A DNA stretch of 64,000 nt, taken from assembly GCA_009746045.1 (NCBI GenBank), contig RPFO01000213.1, positions 11,654,053-11,718,052 of the forward strand. Reading direction: 5' to 3'. The stretch comes from Mesostigma viride. Its lineage: Eukaryota; Streptophyta; Mesostigmatophyceae; Mesostigmatales; Mesostigmataceae. How positions within the stretch are numbered: the stretch's first letter is position 1; each line of letters begins with the position of its first letter. The notes under the pieces were generated by a model, which did no database searches, was not told the origin of the DNA, and saw only the letters and a list, made by a program, of their open reading frames with translations. Position numbers and translations under genes: made by a program. Shown piece by piece: positions 11,601 to 22,231 of the stretch.

Positions 11601-14600
11601 AAGCATGAGCAAGCATGAGCAAGCATGAGCAAGCATGAGCAAGCATGAGCAAGCATGAGCAAGCATGAGCAAGCATGAGCAAGCATGAGCAAGCATGAGC
11701 AAGCATGAGCAAGCATGAGCAAGCATGAGCAAGCATGAGCAAGCATGAGCAAGCATGAGCAAGCATGAGCAAGCATGAGCAAGCATGAGCAAGCATGAGC
11801 AAGCATGAGCAAGCATGAGCAAGCATGAGCAAGCATGAGCAAGCATGAGCAAGCATGAGCAAGCATGAGCAAGCATGAGCAAGCATGAGCAAGCATGAGC
11901 AAGCATGAGCAAGCATGAGCAAGCATGAGCAAGCATGAGCAAGCATGAGCAAGCATGAGCAAGCATGAGCAAGCATGAGCAAGCATGAGCAAGCATGAGC
12001 AAGCATGAGCAAGCATGAGCAAGCATGAGCAAGCATGAGCAAGCATGAGCAAGCATGAGCAAGCATGAGCAAGCATGAGCAAGCATGGGCAAGCATGAGC
12101 AAGCACGGGCAAGCACGGGCAAGCGTGGGCAAGCGTGGGCAAGCGTGGGCAAGCGTGGGCAAGCGTGGGCAAGCGTGGGCAAGCGTGGGCAAGCGTGGGC
12201 AAGCGTGGGCAAGCGTGGGCAAGCGTGGGCAAGCGTGGGCAAGCGTGGGCAAGCGTGGGCAAGCGTGGGCAAGCGTGGGCAAGCGTGGGCAAGCGTGGGC
12301 AAGCGTGGGCAAGCGTGGGCAAGCGTGGGCAAGCGTGGGCAAGCGTGGGCAAGCGTGGGCAAGCGTGGGCAAGCGTGGGCAAGCGTGGGCAAGCGTGGGC
12401 AAGCGTGGGCAAGCGTGGGCAAGCGTGGGCAAGCGTGGGCAAGCGTGGGCAAGCGTGGGCAAGCGTGGGCAAGCGTGGGCAAGCATGTGGCTGCTAATAG
12501 AAGTGCTTAAAGAAGTATTAGCACATGAGCATCTGACGTGGCATGACACGCAGTACCCAGAACCACGCCACCATGCCCCACCCACCTTCATCCCAAATTC
12601 GAAACCGCGGCATCCCGACCATTATGTATGGGATGCCGCGATCCTCAATCGGCTGAGGATAGCCAGCAAGCTTGACAATTCCCCATCAGCGATCATCCCA
12701 TACATGATCCTCATGCTGCGCCTGCGGTGATGCACCTTCTAAAAGAGGGTGTCAACCATGCACCATGTAATAGAGTGCCAATCATGCACCGTGTAATAGA
12801 GCATCAACCATGCACCTTGCAATACAGCATAATACATGCGCCTTCTAAAAGAGTGTCCACCGTGCACCCTGTCATAGAGCGTCAACCATGCACCTTGTAA
12901 AAGTGTCAACCATGCACCTTGTAATAGAGTGTCAACCCACCTTCATCCCAAACATGAGGCCGCAGCAACCCTTACACAAAGTAAGGGGTCGTTATCATTA
13001 CGTAACGGTTGCCGCGATCCTTTATGCTGATGAGGATCGCGAGCAAGCTTGATCCTGCTGCTGTGCAAGCGATCATGCGCCTTCTAATGGAGTGGCCTTC
13101 ATGTTGTGCAAGCCATCATGCACCTTTCCACGGGAGTGTGTCAACCCGATATAACCCTATATGGAGTGTCAACCCACCACATTCCCATAGCGTGAGTGTG
13201 TCAACCCGATATAACCCTATATGGAGTGTCAACCCACCACCTTCCCATAGCGTGAGTGTGTCAACCCGATATAACCCTATATGGAGTGTCAACCCACCAC
13301 ATTCCCATAGCGTGAGTGTGTCAACCCGATATAACCCTATATGGAGTGTCGACCCACCACATTCCCATAGTGTGAGTGTGTCAACCCGATATAACCCTAT
13401 ATGGAGTGTCGACCCACCACCTTCCCATAGCGTGAGTGTGTCAACCCGATATAACCCTATATGGAGTGTCAACCCACCACATTCCCATAGCGTGAGTGTG
13501 TCAACCCGATATAACCCTATATGGAGTGTCAACCCACCACATTCCCATAGTGTGAGTGTGTCAACCCTATAACCCTATATGGAGTGTCGACCCACCACCT
13601 ACTCGAGCACGTGCGCAGCGATGGGCAGACCACCCGCGCACAAGCCACCATCACCACCGTGACCCATCTTCATCCGATCCCATCATTTAGTGCTGTAGTA
13701 GGAAACATCACCGCCCAAATAGGATACAATACTGTACTTTCCAAGCTAAGTGAACGATCTCTCAAACTATCACTGTCCAAATGAATAGGAAACCAACCAT
13801 CTCTCCAACCACCTGGCTCCAGGCGTGCGCGACGATGGGCATATACCATACAGGCAGTCGTGCACCTCCTAATCCATTCTGAGTTAGATGAACCAACCGT
13901 TTGCTCCCGCGAGCACGAGGTGCCGGGCAACCTAAACCTAAACCATGCAACTTCCAGATTAATCCTTGATCACTTCAACCATGCACCTTCCAGATTGAAT
14001 CTTGACTACCTCCACCCACCTTTTGCTCCAGCGCGTGCGCAAACGCCGAGGGCAGGCTGAACGGGTTCATGCGCGTCTGGCCCTCGCCCGCCGCGTTCAT
14101 GCCACGGAAGGGGACCTGCGCACGCAGCAAGAAACGAAGGTGGTGGCCGCGGTGGTCGTGGTGGTGGTGGTGGTGGCAGGAAGAAGAAAGGCGGGCTTAA
14201 CAAAAGGGCCCCACAACACGCGGCGACTCATGATGAAGGGGGCAAGCTCTCACCCGGCAAGCGCCTTCATGACACACACCGCGCGGCTCATTGCGTGCTA
14301 CTGACGCAGGCCTGGAACCAATGAAGGTGATGAGAAAAGAATCTTGTTCGCGATCAAGAAGATACCCGCAGGCCACCCAAATGCTCACAAGGAAGGGAAA
14401 ACCGCACGCCACCCAAACACTCACAAGGAAGGGAAGGGCTCTGCGCTTCTGGGGGGCATCTGAGCTTCAGGGGCATCTGTGCCTCTGCTATTCCATGATG
14501 TCCCTCAAGTGGGGATTCCATAGGACCCTCCCCATGAGCCAAGCCATCAGCACTCACGATGAAGGGGATGAAGCGTTCGGTGGGCATGACAGTCATCTCG

Positions 14601-17600
14601 CGTCGGCTGACCCCGTCGACCACCCCATCCTCGTCCATGTCGCTCTCCCCGCGCGCGTGCAGCGCCACGGGGGCATTCCACAGGTTCACGCTCGGGTCAA
14701 CGCCTGCCTTCTCCAGGTGGGCGTCCAGCTTGGCATAGTAGGTGTTGTAGGGGGCGCACTGGCGTAGACAAAAGAGGGATGTGCCAACAGGGAGAAACGC
14801 CAACAATGGGTGGGCTCCTTGTTAGGTAACCATGGATGGGCCGACAAGGTGGGCGTCGAGCTTGGCGTAGTAGGTGTTGTATGGGGCACACTGGCATGGC
14901 AAACAGAGAGATATGCCGAAAGAGAGGAATGTGAATTGGTGGGCTTGTTGTCAGAGTGATGTTGGGTCGGTGGTTGTTTGATGTTTGATTGATGGGCAGA
15001 CAAGCAAGCCTCCAGCGTGGCGTAGTAGGTATTGTAGGGGCGCACTGGCATACTGAGAAGAAGTGGCCGCATTTGCACAAAAAAAAATGTTAATCCACAG
15101 TTGATGGATGCTCAGGCAAGGGTCAGCTTGGCCTAGTACACGTTGTAGGGCGTGCACTGGGTGTTTGGGTGTTGGTATCGTGTTGGAGGCAACCAAGGAA
15201 AGGGAGAAAGGGACGCTACTCGTTGGTGGCGCACAACAGGCAAGGGACAGCTTGGGGTAAACTCTTGTTGAAGGGGGTGCAGTGGCATACATGTGTGTGC
15301 AGGGGAGATGGTAAGAGAAGTAGGCTTCCGTGTTAATAGATAGAGGGTCAGCGCTTGGGGTCTCTCGTGATGACAGCATGCTGATGGCAGCCACACACAC
15401 ACACACACACACAATACTATAGTGACCACACAACCACACAACCACACAACCACACACACACACACACACACACACACACCGCAGGGCACTTCTCCCACCG
15501 CCATGATTATTTCTACGGAGGGGTGGGCAATGCCTATTATTATAGCATGACACAGGATGCTGGGCACGACTAGCTAATGGAACCGGGCTCAAGCCCCACA
15601 TGTAGGTTCCTGTTCTTGACATCGGGTGGTTGATATGGGAATGTGTTATTGTGATGGAATATGGTACTGAGAATCATGGCACCAGGCATCACGGCGCCCA
15701 CCAGCAGATTGCGGTTCTCCCCCAGCAGCAGCGGCCGGCGGTTGACGCCCAGGAAGAAGGTGCACTCTGTGCAGTTGGAGATGCGCAGCGCCTTGGCAGC
15801 CACGATCAGCTGCACGCGCTCGCAGTGCTCCACCTTGAGCACCTGGTCATTGTAGATACAGTGAACAGGGCACGATGAACAGGGCATGGTGAACAGGGCA
15901 CAGTGAACAGGGCACAGTGAACAGGGCACCTTGACCAGGGCACAGTGAACAGGGCACAGTGAACAGGGCACAGTGAACAGGGCACAGTGAACAGGGCACA
16001 GTGAACATGACACAGTGACAGAGCACAGCCATGCATAATACCAGATTCATTGGTGAGAAGGCAGAAGGCGAAGTATTATCCACTGCCTGGGCCCGCAGTG
16101 CTCAACGCAGGACATGCAGATGGTGCGGCATCATAGCGGTCATCATTAAGGTCATCATAATGGTCACTGTAACGGTCATAATAACGGTCATCATAACGAT
16201 CATTATATGGTCATCATACCGGTCACTGCATCCCGGGGGATGGTGCCGAGTGCACAGGGGTGATGTGGGTGAGGACGCCAGATCGTCAGCTAATGTTGCG
16301 GCACTGTATTAACAGCCGAGGGGGTCACCAGTCACCATTACCAAACAAAATGTGATAGTAACAGCCCTAGTATCACCATGGCCGAACAAAATGCGATAAT
16401 AACAGCCCTACTATCACCATGGGACTTGCTATCACAAGTCCGATTACTTAACAGCCCTACTATCACCATGGGACTTGCTATCACAAGTCCGATTACTTAA
16501 CAGCCCTACTATCACCATGGGACTTGCTATCACAAGTCCGATTACTTAACAGCCCTACTATCACCATGGGACTTGCTATCACAAGTCCGATTACTTAACA
16601 GCCCTACTATCACCATGGGACTTGCTATCACAAGTCCGATTACTTAACAGCCCTACTATCACCATGGGACTTGCTATCACAAGTCCGATTACTATTAGTA
16701 TCACCCTGCACATCCCTACTAGCCAACTGGCCGGCTCTGCGACTGGCCTGACTTGCGCCCCCACTAACCACCCCGTGGATAACCCTGCGTATGCACTACA
16801 CTGTATCCCACAACTTGACCTCCGCCTTGGGTACGGTCGTGGAACTAAACCAATAACCTTCATCATGGTATTAACCCAAACCGTCCCGGATAGCCATCCC
16901 TGACCGACGCACTCCTTTACCTCACCTTTCCCACAGCCCTGACCATGATCGTCTAACAGGTCATAATAACCTCCTACCAGATCATTATAACGTCCTACTC
17001 CGAAACCAGCCTGGAGCATCCCCGTCCATTCACCTTGCCCACTACCCTGATCACGACTGGCAAACTATCACCAGTAACTTCTACCAATCAACAACCCCAA
17101 CTACCACAATGTGCTTTTCCCACCTTGCCCGTCACCCCACCTATCGACCCACCTTGCCCAAGCCCCCAATCACTGCCGTCAAACTGTCACTAGTAGCTTC
17201 CGCCCACCCGCAACCCTACTCTTGAAGACCTAACACCTGTCCCTTTACCACCGACGCGATCAAGACAGTCTTACAAATTATCATAACCAATCACCGTCCT
17301 CCTCAACATTATCGCCAAGCCACCCCCCTGGCGAAGCCAGGTTGCGTTGCGAATTCGCCAGGTTGCCTTGCGAAGCCGCAGCCTCTCCTGAATCAACCAG
17401 CATTCCCACCCACCCACCTTGCCCACCGCCCAAGCCATCCACCCACCATGCCCAGCACCCAATCCACCCACCCACCTTGCCCAGCACCCAATCCACCCAC
17501 CCACCTTGCCCACCACCCAATCCACCCACCCACCTTGCCCACCGCCCCAATCCATCCACCCACCTTGCCCACCGCCCCAATGACGATCGTGGAATCCGTG

Positions 17601-20600
17601 CACCCTGACACGGACGCGTAAGCGAGCGGCGCCAGCAGGTACACGACCGTCTCGTGGCAGTCCAGTATCTTGGCCGTGTCCGGCTCCACCTCCAGCTCGT
17701 CCTTGACCACGCTCGTCTTGATCAAGCCCTGGATCAGGAGTGGGTTCTTGCGGGAGCGCCCGACCGACTCAAACAGCCGATTGGCTGCATCGGTGGCCGG
17801 AGAGATTACCCCCCCGCCAACCCCAGCCCCGGCGGCGACATCGGTGGCTGCGGCGGCAGCGACCGCAGCGACACCCTTGCTCCCCTCGAACATGCCCCTC
17901 AGGCCACCGCCCCCCGTGGACCCCCCGGGGGATGCGTTGTAGCTCGTGCTGGAGCTGCTTCCTCCGCTGCTGCCGGACGTCACGACGGCACCCCCCTGCT
18001 TGTTCCCCACCACGGGCCGCTCATGAGGGACCACGTGCGCCTTCATCCAGTCCAGGACGGCCTGGGTGGGGACCGACGCCAGAGGAGAGCCATCGGGGCC
18101 GGTGAATAAAGGCAGGCCCTTGCTGAGGCTGGCACCCGCCCCTGTCTCGTTGGCGCGCACGAGGATGAGGCCTAGCACGTCGAACTGGGCGGGGGTCACG
18201 TGGGTGGCCGTCCCGTCCTGGATCAGCGAGAGCAGCTGGGGCGTGTGGGTGAGCATGTAGGAGACGTTGTGCTGGTCCTCCTCGGCGGCCGAGCGGCGGC
18301 GGTACTGCTGCATCGCGCCCGTGCCGCCCTGGGGGGTGTTCAGATAGGAATGTGTGTTGTGGATAGGGAGGATTAGATAGGGGCACAGAAAAAAGTGTGG
18401 CTAGAAAGCGTAGATAGGGAACGTGGATTGGATTCGCAATAGGGAGCGTGGATTGGCACATGGATACTGTTGAAGGATCCAGTTGGTGCTTAGCATGGAG
18501 GCTGGACCATAAAAACCTCAAGCCTGGTTTGAGATTCTCTTTACATCGACCAAAGATACAACCTGTCTACTTCCATATATTTCGTCGTTTTTTGGTCCAT
18601 ATTTCATAACAAATTTCCTACTCCGTTTCAGAGTAGGAAAAGGGTGGGGAGGAGGGGCGGAGCCAAAAGAAAGCTCATGGCACACCTAACACCGAAGGGG
18701 TTACTAACCACCAAAGGGGTTGGGTTCGGAGTGTGGGTTGTAATGAACGCACGGGGTGGGATCAGGAGAGGATGCCGGGGGGGGGGGGGGGGGGGGGGGG
18801 GTAATCCTGTATCTGTCCTGTATCTGCCCTTGCCAGAGAACTCTCCTCCCTTCATGTCCAACTCTATCAATGGCATCCCTCACGACCACAAGATGACCAC
18901 AGGCGACCACACCATGACCACAGGCCACCACACCATGACCACAGGCGACCACACCATGACCACAGGCGACCACACCATAACCAAAGGCGACCAAACAAAT
19001 CATCACAGGCAACCACACCATAACCACGCGCGACCATGCCCATGAAATTGGCGACTCCTGCACACCCACACAACGCATGATGGTACCTGGAAACAAGGCC
19101 AGATACAAAGCGCTTCTGTACCAGTGCCCCTTAAACCAAATAATACGTGTACATGACGACCCGACGCGTAGAGGGATCAGGACCCTGGCCTACCCAACTC
19201 AGTCCCCCCGATGGTGTCCCCTCGATACTCGCTGAACATGGTAAACTATACATGGGAGACCGCCGACGTGATTGAGCCGCGAAACAGGAACAACCCAACA
19301 GCAAGTTCCCCAATCTAAGGTTACGACTCACCCTATAACGCGATATAACATGAAAAGAACCTGACTGGGACAACCTGCAACTCATCCCAGGGTCCCAACC
19401 ATTTCTCCCTGTGACCGTGCCAGGTGCACATGTATCTCCCATGCTATCTGATTCAAACGTGGAGTCAGGACATCACTGTCTCAAAATAGAAACATCCGAA
19501 GTGGCCACAAGCGAGAGGACCCATAATGGGTACCCCACATCCCGCCACGTTTGTAGCATCCGTGGTAATTTATGGGATCGGATGGCAGCAACGTTTAACA
19601 AACCCTGCAGGCAGATTGCACGTTGGGAAACCAAAACCTGGGTAGGTCCACCCAAGATAGAGAAAAGGGTACAATGTCTGCTTGCTTCCCACCACACCCC
19701 GACGCTTACATCTCGTTCAGAAGTCGGAGATCGCTTATTTAGCCCTTTAAACTGAGCACTTGGGAGAGATTACTACTGCATACCAAGGTTGCCGGATTCA
19801 CTGATGCCCCGCCCATGCGTTCAGAAAGATGCACAGAACAACCACTTACTGTAGCTGCCGGGATACGGGGTTCTGGACGGCCTTTTCTTGACTCATAACG
19901 TACAGCATGTAGCTATGCTGACGATGACACGATCTTACTGCCTACTAGGTGCTCACGTATGCTGCGGATGGTCGGGCAAGGTAGAGGAAAACCTTGACCA
20001 CCAAGGATGTTTAAAAAGCCACCAGGCAGCTCTCAATCACAAAAATTAAGAAGTAAGGCGCACTTACAGCAGCTGCAAATGGGACGGCCAGGTATCCATG
20101 AGGTGACGCATGGCCAGGGCTGCCAACAACCGGTGAGGTTTGCGGACCATGGCCACCGTGGTTCGGGCTGCCAAAATGGGAGTGACCAGGAGGGCTAGAG
20201 CCGGGCTGGCCGAGTTGCTGGTCGTGAGGTGTCCAGTTAGGCGTAGCCGTTGGCCAATGGTCCGCAACCGTCGCTGCGTCACGCTGAGGTCGGATAAGCG
20301 GCTTATGGTAGTTCTGAAGATACAGGAAAATGAGGAGGGCGTAGAGGTCAACGCTATCTATAATCTCCGCCTCCGCCATCGTTTCGTTCCCATCGTTATC
20401 GCTGGAACTCGCTGAAATGCCGTCGGGCAATACAGACACCAGCGTTTCTAGCACCACCGTCGCATGCAAGTCACTAAGCCCCAATACGGCCGACACCGTC
20501 GACCTAGGAATGGAGCGGCTCCCGCCAGTGCTGGTAAGAAAACGGTCCTTGAGGCTACGCAAAAAGGGCACCCCCTCCGACAGGCGGGGAATCAGCGGCA

Positions 20601-20679
20601 AAAGGGGAAGCAGGCCATACACGAACGGATTCCGACGGACGTGCAGGGAATGCGGATCCTTCTCTTCCTCCTCCCCCAT
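2698..20679 (-). CDS. TBCCD1: TBCC domain-containing protein 1 (TBCCD1), 7 exons, 661 aa
   Basis: Exons on the minus strand: 20679-20068, 18328-17564, 15842-15702, 14758-14558, 14115-14020, 3553-3442 and 2756-2698. All introns are GT-AG, codon phases match at every junction, and the sum is 1986 nt (661 codons plus stop). Exon 1 gives the conserved N-terminal region (RRNPFVYGLLPL, then SVDLYALLIFLYLQNYHK). Exon 2 ends in the TBCC beta-helix (VYLLAPLAYASVSGC, STIVIGAVGK). Exon 3 continues with VEHCERVQLIVAAK and FFLGVNRRPLLLGENR, exon 4 with APYNTYYAKL, exon 5 with MNPFSLPSAF. Exons 6-7 give the C-terminal signature ILSHFKDWLQ / NSGNMRQVYDL. Family knowledge: TBCCD1 proteins (ASQ2 in Chlamydomonas) position centrioles or basal bodies and the nucleus-flagella axis, and are related to tubulin cofactor C. 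The gene looks intact despite introns of 1739, 1721, 943, 442, 10466 and 685 bp crowded with tandem repeats. Confidence 0.93.
3144..3417 (-). repeat. Ghost copies of TBCCD1 exon 6 3' edge and donor
   Basis: Exon 6 ends with ILSHFKDWLQ followed by GTGAGT. At least five decayed copies of that edge follow inside intron 6, at about 3371-3417, 3302-3330, 3274-3296, 3193-3234 and 3144-3186. The 3371 copy translates as ILSHAKGWLL and the 3193 copy as ILSHVKGWLQ. Two still end in donor-like GTAAGT and GTGGGT. Confidence 0.75.
3601..12480. repeat. 10-bp satellite (AAGCATGAGC)n, 888 units
   Basis: The array spans 8880 bp, exactly 888 units of 10 bp, inside intron 5 of TBCCD1. The first two units are AAGGATGAGC. 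The main block is almost invariant AAGCATGAGC. Units 12081-12120 are intermediates, and 12121-12480 is a second block of 36 AAGCGTGGGC units. The minus strand has no stop codon in any frame, which produces artificial open frames of about 3000 codons. The array ends only about 50 bp before the exon 6 acceptor. Confidence 0.99.
12731..12945. repeat. 26-28-bp degenerate array (ATGCACCTTGTAATAGAG type)
   Basis: About eight units each contain ATGCACCTT. On the transcribed minus strand this reads AAGGTGCAT, a donor-like junction resembling the exon 5 donor (AAAAG then GTGGGT). It lies in intron 5 of TBCCD1. Confidence 0.7.
13137..13600. repeat. 60-bp tandem repeat, about 7.5 copies
   Basis: The 60-bp units start at GTGTGTCAACCCGATATAAC and are nearly identical, with a few shared A/G and A/C variants. 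Each contains CCACCA[CA][CA]TTCCC. This lies in intron 5 of TBCCD1. Confidence 0.97.
13600..14005 (-). repeat. Ghost copies of TBCCD1 exon 5 3' edge
   Basis: Exon 5 ends (plus-strand view 14016-14057) in CCACCTTTTGCTCCAGCG. Related stretches occur at about 13896-13929 (CCGTTTGCTCCCGCG...GCCGGGCA), 13813-13848 and 13600-13632, each retaining parts of the GCGTGCGC...GGGCA exon sequence. ATGCACCTTCCAG units follow at 13945-13995. Confidence 0.6.
14376..14440 (-). repeat. Two copies resembling TBCCD1 exon 4 donor edge
   Basis: Two 34-bp units in intron 4 read on the minus strand CCCTTCCTT followed by GTGAGC or GTGAGT. The true exon 4 end is CCCTTCATC followed by GTGAGT. The similarity is short, so this is the weakest of the ghost sets. 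Confidence 0.45.
14859..15287 (-). repeat. Four ghost copies of TBCCD1 exon 4 5' edge and acceptor
   Basis: Exon 4 begins TGCGCCCCCTACAACACC after CAG. In intron 3, copies lie at 14859-14898, 15014-15050, 15125-15161 and 15249-15287. Similarity falls with distance from the real exon. Three of four retain the AG acceptor. The third carries an in-frame TAG and the fourth has lost the AG. Confidence 0.88.
15393..15478. repeat. (CA)n microsatellites in TBCCD1 intron 3
   Basis: Two CA runs are separated by an ACCACACA motif stretch. Confidence 0.95.
15858..16022. repeat. 15-bp array (GTGAACAGGGCACA)n next to exon 3
   Basis: About eleven units of roughly 15 bp end within about 20 bp of the exon 3 acceptor. 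On the transcribed strand the unit is pyrimidine-rich (CTGTTCACTGTGCCC), so the array forms the upstream part of the 3' splice region. Confidence 0.9.
16400..16693. repeat. 49-bp tandem repeat, about 6 copies
   Basis: Units begin ACAGCCCTACTATCACCATG. Copies start at 16451, 16500 and every 49 bp, and are nearly identical. They lie in intron 2 of TBCCD1. Confidence 0.97.
17414..17580 (-). repeat. 29-bp array of TBCCD1 exon 2 end plus donor
   Basis: The exon 2 end on the minus strand is GGGGCGGTGGGCAAG followed by GTGGGTGG. The same exon end plus donor repeats five more times into intron 2. On the plus strand the CACCTTG or CACCATG starts lie at 17415, 17444, 17473, 17502, 17531 and 17561 (the true one). 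Each unit offers a donor-like AAG/GTGGGT. Confidence 0.93.
18777..18801. repeat. Poly-G tract, 25 nt
   Basis: An uninterrupted run of G in intron 1 of TBCCD1. The transcribed RNA would carry poly-C. Confidence 0.95.
18890..19035. repeat. 21-bp degenerate array (ACCACAGGCGACCACACCATG)
   Basis: About five units lie in intron 1 of TBCCD1. The array decays to the right. Confidence 0.85.
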
Positions 20680-21263
20680 CCTGGCTAATTTGATAAAGTT
20701 AAAGCATGCCAGGCCTACCTAGGATTCTTTCTAGCTTCGATCGTAAATACAACAGACTTCCATTGCGTCGTTTTGCTACCTGTCCTCAGTCCCGCGTTAG
20801 CCAAGCCTTGCGCGCTTTAGCCTTAGCTGTCTGACATGCCCTATTTCAACTCTCGGCTATAGATGACTCGACTCCCCCCGCTCGCTGCTGCACGCTGGCC
20901 AAAGCGAGCAATCGAAGCCGTATGCATGCTCAGAGGCCTCAAAATGCGAGCGAGCTGGCCTCTCGTGGTTTGCGCTCGACAATTTCTGCCAGGCCCCCAA
21001 AGCACCCTCCAAAAGTACGTCATGTACGGTATCCGAACTATTCACAACCTACACATTGGTACGGTTATTATTAGTAGAACATCGTGGTTTGCGCTCGATA
21101 ATTTCTGCCAGGACCCCAAAGCACCCTCCAAAAGTACGTCATGTACGGTATCCGAACTATTCACAACCTACACATTGGTACGGTTATTATTAGTAGAACA
21201 TGCTGCACGATGGCCACGTGACCGAAGCGAGCGAAGCCTGCGGTCATTAAAGCCTACAGTACT
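20680..21263. other. TBCCD1 upstream region with 119-bp duplication
   Basis: The region holds the presumed 5' UTR and promoter side of TBCCD1; I see no defined promoter motif. A perfect-looking direct duplication occupies 20964-21082 and 21083-21201, differing at only a couple of positions. The left 15-bp target duplication of the L1 element is at 21249-21263. Confidence 0.8.
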
Positions 21264-21328
21264 CTATAACCTCTATGTTGCAATGCAGCTATGGCGGCGT
21301 GAGGGCTAGCAGGAGCCAGAGTTGACCA

Positions 21329-22193
21329 TTGGCGACCAGAAGGATACCAGCTGATTCGTCGCAAAAAGGTGCGTCTAACGAACTCTTTTTTGCCTGGAAC
21401 AAAGCCGTCACTGAAACGGTGCGGCCAACAGGCGCCCGGCTTGCAAGGTGCAAACCCGGCCCTGTAGCCACACTGTTTTCAGTGACGGCCTCCCTCCCAT
21501 GGCTGTTTCATAGCGAGGCTAGGCCAGGATACGAACACCCATTGGCAATGTGGCGCTGGCACGGGCCAGCCCCTTTGGATGGGCCAGTAGTTACCCCGGG
21601 GCCTAGTCTCCTACAAAAAGGAAAACCCTTTAACAGGCGCTGGGACTATGGAATAGTCCGTGCCACACACGGTGATTGGAAATCGCCCAGACACCTTTTA
21701 CAACACCAGCCGACATTACATGGACAAGGATGTAATGTGGCTTTAACATCTCAGCTCCCCCTAGATGCAAAGGTAGCCAGCCGCGATGACTTACTAACAC
21801 GTTTTCTCTCCTTGTTTCCGTCCCCTCCTCACCACCAACGCAGGGCCGGTGCTACAACTCCATGGCTACATACACACCCGCTACCACAGCAGACAAGGTC
21901 AGCGGAAAAATCATATGGAGCCCAGCCATGGTTGGAATAAGGTGGCGAGGGAGCAAGCTTTTGAGGTATCAGGCATCCACCCAGGCAAATTCATCGAGGT
22001 CCCCCGGCGCACCCCTCCTCCAGCGGCCGCCGGTGCCTCCCCGGCAGAGGCCGACGCAGAACCGACACAGGACAACTCCGATGCGCTGGCCGTCACCACC
22101 CCGCACCCCAACCTCCCGTCCGATCTGGGCCTCTCCGACATGGAAGCGTCGGCGACACCGGCTACCGGCAAGCGCCGCGACCGCGACCCCTGA
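21329..22193 (+). pseudogene. ORF1 region of the L1 element, two overlapping frames
   Basis: Frame one is open 21329-21940 without an early ATG (first ATG about 21548). Frame two is open 21849-22193 and ends 38 bp before ORF2. The second frame is rich in Pro, Ala and acidic residues and ends in KRRDRDP. The pair could be one ORF1 broken by a frameshift, or two cistrons. I see no zinc knuckle or clear RNA-binding fold. Confidence 0.4.
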
Positions 22194-22231
22194 AACCAGA
22201 TAAGACCTCTGCCTTCCCACGACATCATCCT

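Noticed and set aside
3395-12591. Three open frames of about 3000 codons on the minus strand
   Set aside because: They are the 10-bp satellite read in three frames; the unit simply lacks a stop on that strand. The interval is an intron of TBCCD1 by splice and phase evidence.
13137-13600. Regular 60-bp repeats resembling a CRISPR array
   Set aside because: Whole units are repeated with no variable spacers, and the locus is a eukaryotic intron. The same applies to the 49-, 52-, 68- and 69-bp arrays.
18777-18801. Poly-G tract as a possible quadruplex regulator
   Set aside because: Long homopolymer runs here are more simply explained by slippage, and nothing around it suggests function.
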